A stretch of 35,664 nt of DNA, taken from positions 1-35,664 of the forward strand of contig JAAYKB010000003.1 of NCBI GenBank assembly GCA_012522615.1. The letters are read 5' to 3'. Every line of letters starts with the position of its first letter. Positions within the stretch are counted from its first letter, which is position 1. Position numbers and translations under genes: made by a program. The notes beneath the pieces are model-generated. The model was not told where the DNA came from, ran no database searches, and was given only the letters and a program-made list of their open reading frames with translations. Positions 30,425 to 35,664 of the stretch are shown in pieces. The DNA is from Clostridiales bacterium. Its GTDB lineage: Bacteria; Bacillota; Clostridia; Oscillospirales; Acutalibacteraceae.

Positions 30425-32482
30425 ATGAGACGTTTTTTCAGCAGCAATCTTTATCTGGACGGGCTGCGCCAGCTGCGCGTAGTGGGCGTTACCTATCTAG
30501 TAATCCTGATGATAAGCTCAATCTTTTTCAGCGTATTTGCAGGTATCAACTATTCAAGCTATTATGAATTTACCATGTATCAGACAAACCGGTTCCTGCC
30601 GATTATAGTTATCATCTTTGCCGCCATTTTTACCATCTTCATTTTCAGCTTTATGAACAAGCGTAATGCCAGCGACGTCTTTTTCGCGCTGCCCGCAAGA
30701 CGCGCCGCCCTGTTTTTTAGCTATTTTGCGGCAGTCCTGTCATGGATGATATTCGGTATTATTGTATCGTCTTTGTTATCAATTCTGGGATTTGCTGTTT
30801 ACATGCCGGACACAGTTACCCTCGTCGTTTCCACCATACCGTGCACGGTGCTCTATTACATACTGACGGGATTTTTTATATCGTCGATTGCCGCAATCGC
30901 GATGAGTCTGACCGGCACTCTTTTTTCCAACCTCGCCGTATTCCTGCTGATTGCTTTTGCTCCCCGGCTTTTCGGGTTGGTGTTTAAATATTCCCTGCAA
31001 GACATGCTCCCGATTATGCCGGATGAAGCCCTTCCATACTGGCTGATTGAGAAGAATAATCCCATTTTCTATTTTTTTGGCCAGTTGGTTTCAGGACTTT
31101 CCCAGATAACCATGTATCAGATTATATATCTGCTTGTTTTAAGCACCGCCTACACCGCGGTCGCGGCAGTCCTTTTTACCTGCCGCAAAAGCGAAACCGC
31201 CGACAAATCCGCCCCAAATCGGCTTGTCCAGGCCGTCTTTCGCCTGACCTTTTCCATGCTTGTCTGTCTCATACCCTGCAAGAATATACTGGACTCGTAC
31301 AGAACCTCGGATCATATTCATATTTTTTACTATGTTGTTTTCTATACCATTGCATTGGTCGTTTACTTCCTGTATGAGCTTATTACCACACATAAAGTAA
31401 AAAATCTTTTGCGCATTGTGCCCACCCTCGGCGTCCTCGTATTAATGAATCTGGGATTTATCGGCGGAATCCATATAATTCGCGGGATAGCGCTTGCCGA
31501 TTCTCCCTCTGCCAAGGACATTGCCAGCGTCCGCATCCTCGATATGTACTCGTCATTCTTCGGTTACAAATCAAACAATGAAATAAAGAACATCAGGTTT
31601 GACAATATGGAAGTCAGGGAAATTATCGCGGCAAACCTTGAAGAATCCATACAGAAAATCAAGCAAAACAAACATGATTACGATGATAATCTAATAAAGG
31701 TTTTGATTGATCTCAAGGGCAGAACAATGGCGCGCGAATTCTATATTTCCAATGAAGAATGTGAAAACCTGATGTTTCACCTTTTAAAAAACCCCGATTT
31801 CAAAAACACATATAAAACCCTGCACGATACCGATTCCGCCAATTATTATATGAGTAATAATCCATATGGATTCACGGAGAGGGAAATCGCCGATATCTGC
31901 GACACCTTTCGCCGCGAGGTAAACGACATGGAGTTTGACGAATGGATGAAATTCATCAGCACCAGTTCATACCATACCGACTACGTGGTATACGGCGAGT
32001 TTTTATATCTGCCCCAGGCAATTCAAATCATCAGCAAAAATTCTGAAAATTGGTATTTCCGCGAGTATTCCATCTCATCCGCAACGCCAAAAACGGCGAA
32101 CAAATATATGAAACTGGTAAACCGCTATTCGGATAAAAGCATAATTTCATCACTGTCGAATATCGGCGCGCAGGAGCATTTATCGGTAAGGGGATACAGC
32201 TTTATGGATAGGAACGGGAAACGGGTGGATTGTGAGTCCTATGTCTTATCTCCATCAGGCCAAAAGGATTTGGAATTTTCCGTTTATCTCGCCTCGCTTT
32301 ACAACAAGCAAAAAAATCTCGATATTGACATAACAAAGCCGCTATGGGTGGTCAACGACGGCCAGACCGGAAAAACATTGTATATTAACCAACCGGACGG
32401 GGTATTGCCAGACTGTGCTCCGGAAGGGATTCAACCTATTGCCCCAAACACCATAAACATATATACATCTATACTAAACTAA
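30425..32482 (+). CDS. Large ABC permease-like membrane protein with soluble C-terminal domain
   Basis: 685 residues. The first ~360 contain about eight or nine hydrophobic helices in an ABC-2 style arrangement, with FFALPARRAALF after the second helix, a motif of YtrC/D-type permeases. From about 365 to 685 it is soluble and probably extracytoplasmic, with no recognised catalytic motif. I recall DUF6449-containing permeases with such tails, unverified. It is encoded 37 bases after the ATPase and is the only permease of the operon. The soluble domain could sense or bind a cell-surface ligand. Confidence 0.8.
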   Translation: MRRFFSSNLYLDGLRQLRVVGVTYLVILMISSIFFSVFAGINYSSYYEFTMYQTNRFLPIIVIIFAAIFTIFIFSFMNKRNASDVFFALPARRAALFFSYFAAVLSWMIFGIIVSSLLSILGFAVYMPDTVTLVVSTIPCTVLYYILTGFFISSIAAIAMSLTGTLFSNLAVFLLIAFAPRLFGLVFKYSLQDMLPIMPDEALPYWLIEKNNPIFYFFGQLVSGLSQITMYQIIYLLVLSTAYTAVAAVLFTCRKSETADKSAPNRLVQAVFRLTFSMLVCLIPCKNILDSYRTSDHIHIFYYVVFYTIALVVYFLYELITTHKVKNLLRIVPTLGVLVLMNLGFIGGIHIIRGIALADSPSAKDIASVRILDMYSSFFGYKSNNEIKNIRFDNMEVREIIAANLEESIQKIKQNKHDYDDNLIKVLIDLKGRTMAREFYISNEECENLMFHLLKNPDFKNTYKTLHDTDSANYYMSNNPYGFTEREIADICDTFRREVNDMEFDEWMKFISTSSYHTDYVVYGEFLYLPQAIQIISKNSENWYFREYSISSATPKTANKYMKLVNRYSDKSIISSLSNIGAQEHLSVRGYSFMDRNGKRVDCESYVLSPSGQKDLEFSVYLASLYNKQKNLDIDITKPLWVVNDGQTGKTLYINQPDGVLPDCAPEGIQPIAPNTINIYTSILN

Positions 32483-32493
32483 ACTAGAAACAA

Positions 32494-32537
32494 TATAAAA
32501 GCCACGCATATTCGGTAATTTGCCGGGTATGCGTGGC
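32494..32537 (-). terminator. Terminator between convergent genes, oriented for the glycosyltransferase
   Basis: GCCACGCATA (32501-32510) and TATGCGTGGC (32528-32537) are exact complements. The T-rich run TTTTATATTG is on the minus-strand side; the plus strand has no T run, although the hairpin may also slow that transcript. Confidence 0.8.
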
Positions 32538-32549
32538 CTGTTATGTTGT

Positions 32550-33623
32550 CTATCGGCTTATATCCAGTTCCTTTAGCCTTTTTACCGACGAATTATAGCC
32601 CGTTTCAGCCGCCTTTTTATAACAGACCTTAGCCTGTTCGACATTGCCCGTCACCTCATAAAAAACCCCGAGATTATGAAGCGCCAGAAAGCTGCCCGCT
32701 CCGACAATCCCCTGATATTTGGGGTTCTCGCCTATTTCAATGCACCTGTTGTATGCTCGCTTGATTTTATCAAAGTACTGTATATACTCCTTTGGATTGC
32801 TGATTACAAGATCAAGATAGAACCCGCCGCACGTAAAATGGAATTCGGGAAAATCGTAAAAACGCTCTCCCTCATTATCAATCAATTCAAGGGCGTCCTT
32901 AAATCTCTTGAGCGATTTGAGGGTCTGTAGGTATTCGACAACAATATTCGGGAAAAACGGCCGGCCCGGTTCTGTCTGCCGGTATGCCTGTTCAAACAGC
33001 CCGCACGCCTTATCAAGCTCGCCCATCCCTTTATACTCCTGCGCCAGCTTGTATAAAAAATACGGGTCATTTTTATCCGCCAATTCCCTTTCCAGTATGG
33101 ATATGTTTCTGATAAATTTCTCCCTGCTTCTGTTGTCATATCCGTCATGAAATATCGTAATCGGCAGCTTGACTCTCGGAAAATCCGAGCTGATTTGTTC
33201 ATGGATTGCCGACACATACCTTGCCTCTTTTGGGAAAAGTATACCCGAGAGGGATGTGCGGACGGTCATTTCCCCGTTCTCGTAATAATGGTTCTTAATC
33301 TCGGCAAGACCGCACATCTTTTTGTCCTTTATAAAATCAAGGATATAATCCCTGGGGAAGCTTTCAACAACATAATCCGCATCCAGCATTAGTATGAGAT
33401 CCCCGGTGGCATGTTCAATACAAAAATTTCTCGCTTTTGAAAAGTCATTGCACCATTCAAAATCATAAATCTTTGCCCCGTATGCGGCGGCAATCTCCTT
33501 GGTCCTGTCGGTAGAGCCTGTGTCGGTGATTACAATCTCGTCCACATACTGCCTGACGCTGTCCAGACATCGGGCAAGCTTTTCTTCCTCGTTTTTGACT
33601 ATCATTGCAAGACTGAGCTTCAT
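32550..33623 (-). CDS. Family 2 glycosyltransferase with TPR-like C-terminal region
   Basis: 357 residues. The N-terminal GT-A domain opens MKLSLAMIVKNEEEKLARCL and has VITDTGSTDRT (31-41) and the metal/nucleotide-sugar motif LMLDADY (DAD at 81-83). From about 185 the protein becomes helical repeats (ELADKNDPYFLYKLAQEYKG, LDKACGLFEQAYRQT, VGAGSFLALHNLGVFYEVTG) resembling TPRs. This class includes SunS-like and cell-surface glycosyltransferases; acceptor and sugar are unknown. The start at 33623 has GGAAAGGAAC upstream. Confidence 0.9.
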   Translation of the reverse strand: MKLSLAMIVKNEEEKLARCLDSVRQYVDEIVITDTGSTDRTKEIAAAYGAKIYDFEWCNDFSKARNFCIEHATGDLILMLDADYVVESFPRDYILDFIKDKKMCGLAEIKNHYYENGEMTVRTSLSGILFPKEARYVSAIHEQISSDFPRVKLPITIFHDGYDNRSREKFIRNISILERELADKNDPYFLYKLAQEYKGMGELDKACGLFEQAYRQTEPGRPFFPNIVVEYLQTLKSLKRFKDALELIDNEGERFYDFPEFHFTCGGFYLDLVISNPKEYIQYFDKIKRAYNRCIEIGENPKYQGIVGAGSFLALHNLGVFYEVTGNVEQAKVCYKKAAETGYNSSVKRLKELDISR

Positions 33624-33711
33624 ACACTGTTCCTTTCCGTCATTTTAATATTCGCGTTATTTACGGACTCCGATTTTGCATTAACGGAACAAGATCGCCG
33701 ATTATGCTACC

Positions 33712-33740
33712 ATTATATAGCAGTCAGGTGCAAATATCAA
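33712..33740 (-). promoter_or_regulatory. Promoter of the glycosyltransferase gene
   Basis: On the minus strand TTGATA (33740-33735), a 17-base spacer and TATAAT (33717-33712), just after the stop of the upstream L,D-transpeptidase gene. Confidence 0.8.
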
Positions 33741-33743
33741 ATT

Positions 33744-34457
33744 CTATTCCATCGCGTCAAAACCCAACGCAAGATAATCGTCATATGTAATCGTGTATTT
33801 AACCTTTAAATTATTGTCCTTTTGAAAGCTGTACAATGCTTGCTTGAGGTCATCCTCATATATTCCGTTATCCTCGCCTTTAAAATAACCCAGTTCTTTC
33901 AGCCTTTGCTGGATTGCCCGCACATCAGCCCCTCTGTCTCCCGGAACCAGCTCACGAAATCCGGTCCCGAACGGCCCGAAGGGACCGTTGATAATAATTA
34001 CCGGTGTACCTATCTCAACAACATCGTAAAGTTCCTTTATATCTTTATTAAACATGCGGATACATCCGTTGCTTACTGCACGACCAATGCTGTTTTCGCG
34101 TGTGGTGCCATGAATTCCGTATTTGCCCCAAACAACATTCAGCCCAAGCCAATATCCTCCGAAGCCTTCGCCCCATTCATACTTCTCGACAATTTCCCAC
34201 CGGCCTATAGGGGACGGGCTTTCATCTTTACCGGATGCAATCGCAAACTCCTTGATACACCTGTCATCCTCAAACAAATACAATTTCTTTTCCTCTATGT
34301 ATATCATTATAAGCAGCTTGTTTTCGCTTTTGGAGGTGTATTTCAATTTCGACAAAATCGGCTTGACAAACGCGCAATAGACCGCTGCAGCAAACAAAAG
34401 AGTCATAACGGCGGAAATTATAATAAGGGTATCCCTCTTTTTTAACACAAAAAACAT
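33744..34457 (-). CDS. L,D-transpeptidase (YkuD) with peptidoglycan-binding domain
   Basis: 237 residues: an N-terminal membrane helix (about 9-32), the YkuD catalytic domain (about 48-158) and a C-terminal peptidoglycan-binding domain 1 (about 171-232: PGDRGADVRAIQQRLKELGY). Catalytic motif: His116 (IHGTTRENSIG) and Cys132 (SNGCIRM). It forms 3-3 peptidoglycan crosslinks or anchors proteins, outside the membrane. SNGC replaces the more usual SHGC. The start at 34457 has AAAGGGGGTGG upstream. Confidence 0.93.
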   Translation of the reverse strand: MFFVLKKRDTLIIISAVMTLLFAAAVYCAFVKPILSKLKYTSKSENKLLIMIYIEEKKLYLFEDDRCIKEFAIASGKDESPSPIGRWEIVEKYEWGEGFGGYWLGLNVVWGKYGIHGTTRENSIGRAVSNGCIRMFNKDIKELYDVVEIGTPVIIINGPFGPFGTGFRELVPGDRGADVRAIQQRLKELGYFKGEDNGIYEDDLKQALYSFQKDNNLKVKYTITYDDYLALGFDAME

Positions 34458-34516
34458 AAGCCACCCCCTTTGAAATCTATATGACCGGCATTTTCACAGA
34501 ATCACCGGTAGACATT

Positions 34517-34569
34517 ACAAAAGCGAGAAATCTGCAAACAGAATACCGCTTGCAGATTTCTCGCTTTTT
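34517..34569. terminator. Bidirectional terminator downstream of thpR
   Basis: AAAAGCGAGAAATCTGCAA and its complement TTGCAGATTTCTCGCTTTTT flank a 12-base loop; there are T runs on both strands. It ends the yjbQ-thpR transcript and shields the L,D-transpeptidase gene. Confidence 0.9.
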
Positions 34570-34579
34570 GTTCCTGTTA

Positions 34580-35083
34580 TTATGCTATACTGATTCCGAA
34601 CACCTCGGTATACTTGAGTGTGCCATTGACTCGTTCGGATTTCATCAAGCTGAGCCGTCTTGCCTTCATGGAAAAGGCTTCAAACGAAAGGCTATCGCCG
34701 CTCAAGGCGACCTCCCGCCCGAGCGTGACATGCGGACAGAATCGGTTGTTGCAGTTGACCTTATAGCCCGCCTGCTCCAAATCGACGCAAATGCCCTGAT
34801 GAAGCTTTTCAAGGTCGGGATTTTGCTCGACCCCCACCCAGAAAATATTATTTTTAAAGCTGCCGATCTTGGCGAAGGAGAGGGTTACGGGAGAGGTGAA
34901 ATGTCTCGCCATACTTTCGCGGGCGGGCGAATAATCGGTGACCTCGCCCAGAAACAATACTGTCAGATGCAGGTTTTCGGGCCTTGTGAAATTTCCGGTG
35001 GTACTGTTTTTGAGCTTTTGCTGAATATCAAGCAGCCTTTTCTTTGTCGCTTCATCAAACTTAAATGCAATAAACAATCTCAT
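34580..35083 (-). CDS. thpR: RNA 2',3'-cyclic phosphodiesterase ThpR (LigT/2H family)
   Basis: 167 residues with the two HxT catalytic motifs of the 2H superfamily: NLHLTVLFLG (about 36-45) and FCPHVTLGR (about 115-123). It opens cyclic 2',3'-phosphates on RNA; the reverse ligase reaction is known in vitro. ATG 35083 follows the yjbQ stop directly (TAAAATG), a translational-coupling arrangement; an in-frame GTG at 35092 is an alternative. Confidence 0.93.
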   Translation of the reverse strand: MRLFIAFKFDEATKKRLLDIQQKLKNSTTGNFTRPENLHLTVLFLGEVTDYSPARESMARHFTSPVTLSFAKIGSFKNNIFWVGVEQNPDLEKLHQGICVDLEQAGYKVNCNNRFCPHVTLGREVALSGDSLSFEAFSMKARRLSLMKSERVNGTLKYTEVFGISIA

Positions 35084-35084
35084 T

Positions 35085-35501
35085 TTATTCACCGATTATC
35101 TTTACAAGAACCCTTTTCATTCGTTTGCCGTCAAACTCACCGTAAAAAATCTGCTCCCATGTGCCGAAATCCAGCCGCCCGTTTGTCACGGCTATTACGG
35201 CTTCACGCCCCATAACGGTGCGCTTCAGATGGGCGTCGGCGTTATCCTCGTAGCCGTTATGGGCATACTGGTCATACGGCTTTTCGGGGGCGAGCTTTTC
35301 AAGCCACCTCTCAAAATCCGCGTGCAGGCCGCTTTCGTCGTCGTTGATAAAGACACTTGCGGTAATATTCATGGCGTTGACCAGCAAAAGCCCCTCTTTA
35401 ATACCGCTCTCACTGAGCGCCGCCTCCACCTGCGGCGTTATGTTTATAAACGCCCTGCGAGAATCGGTATGAAATTTCAGCTCTTTTCTAAAAGATTTCA
35501 T
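35085..35501 (-). CDS. yjbQ: YjbQ/UPF0047 family protein
   Basis: 138 residues with the family pattern: LLLVNAMNITASVFINDDESGL (the usual HTTAS is here NITAS), NGYEDNADAHLKRTVMGRE with the conserved His, and GTWEQIFYGEFDG near the end. Members have weak thiamine-phosphate synthase activity in E. coli, and the true role is unknown. The start at 35501 has GGAAAGGA upstream and a consensus promoter. First gene of a two-gene operon with thpR. Loss of the HTTAS His is a mild oddity. Confidence 0.92.
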   Translation of the reverse strand: MKSFRKELKFHTDSRRAFINITPQVEAALSESGIKEGLLLVNAMNITASVFINDDESGLHADFERWLEKLAPEKPYDQYAHNGYEDNADAHLKRTVMGREAVIAVTNGRLDFGTWEQIFYGEFDGKRMKRVLVKIIGE

Positions 35502-35579
35502 GTCGTCACCGTATCCTTTCCGTATGCTGGGTTATGCTTCCCGCACAACCCATACATTTTCAACCATTATCCCATTGTG

Positions 35580-35608
35580 ATTATATGATTCGTCCCGAAC
35601 TATGTCAA
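35580..35608 (-). promoter_or_regulatory. Consensus promoter of yjbQ-thpR
   Basis: On the minus strand TTGACA (35608-35603), a 17-base spacer and TATAAT (35585-35580): both boxes perfect. Confidence 0.9.
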
Positions 35609-35631
35609 TATTCTGCCGCTTCACGGCAGAA
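35609..35631. repeat. 9-bp palindrome abutting the yjbQ promoter
   Basis: ATTCTGCCG and CGGCAGAAT flank CTTCA. It touches the -35 box on its upstream side. It could be an operator or activator site, or the stem of an upstream gene's terminator without a T run. Confidence 0.5.
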
Positions 35632-35664
35632 TCGCGGACGGCAAATTCATATATCCCTGTCCCA

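Noticed and set aside
34481..35215. 244-residue plus-strand ORF
   Set aside because: Antisense to thpR and yjbQ, whose motifs are clear; the ORF starts within the terminator region.
1..35664. CRISPR arrays, prophage or complete insertion sequences
   Set aside because: No regularly spaced repeats, integrase or transposase frames were seen on either strand.

Overview
The window looks like chromosome from an anaerobic, Gram-positive member of the Clostridia, probably near Oscillospirales/Ruminococcaceae (inference). The grounds are: near-consensus sigma-A promoters, strong purine-rich ribosome binding sites with frequent TTG/GTG starts, the hrcA-grpE-dnaK-dnaJ order behind a CIRCE element, a Spo0A-type response regulator, an ECF-type vitamin transporter component, and a ylxM-ffh-rpsP-khpA translation cluster. 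There are no phage, CRISPR or intact insertion-sequence genes.

Region 1 (1-9022): a divergent start of a secreted protein runs off the left edge. A perfect sigma-A promoter then transcribes a ~425-nt, highly structured leader or non-coding RNA ending in a terminator-like hairpin. Behind it lies a polyamine operon: speD, speA, speE, speB, carboxyspermidine dehydrogenase, carboxyspermidine decarboxylase, and a CoA-disulfide reductase fused to a rhodanese. The operon encodes putrescine synthesis from arginine through agmatine. It also encodes both known routes from putrescine to spermidine (SpeD/SpeE and CASDH/CASDC).

Region 2 (9059-11331): a cupin gene; an adenosylcobalamin riboswitch with its terminator controlling a membrane-anchored DUF4430 protein and an ECF S component (probable B12 uptake); small repeats; and tRNA-Leu(CAA). 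Region 3 (11445-14710): ylxM-ffh-rpsP-khpA from a consensus promoter, then an acyl-CoA thioesterase. Region 4 (14712-17948, minus): an ABC exporter (ATPase and two ABC-2 permeases). Region 5 (18092-23110, minus): the HrcA/CIRCE heat-shock operon.

Region 6 (23264-28682): a small conserved protein, a DUF6514-like protein, a Spo0A-type response regulator and an AgrC/GHKL-type histidine kinase. Between regulator and kinase, on the opposite strand, sits an apparently complete transcription unit for a 14-residue Trp-rich hydrophobic peptide: a -10 box, a 0A-box-like site at its -35, a perfect Shine-Dalgarno, an ORF and its own terminator. This is the best candidate here for an undescribed signalling system. 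A K+-independent type membrane pyrophosphatase converges on the kinase gene, and its terminator is embedded in the kinase reading frame.

Region 7 (28683-35664): a GntR/YtrA-type regulator with a palindromic operator over its own promoter, an ABC ATPase and a large permease with a long soluble C-terminal domain. Minus-strand genes follow for a GT2 glycosyltransferase, an L,D-transpeptidase, ThpR and a YjbQ-family protein. The other strong lead is the leader RNA of region 1, which I could not match to a known family. All functional calls rest on recognising motifs by eye; no database search was run.
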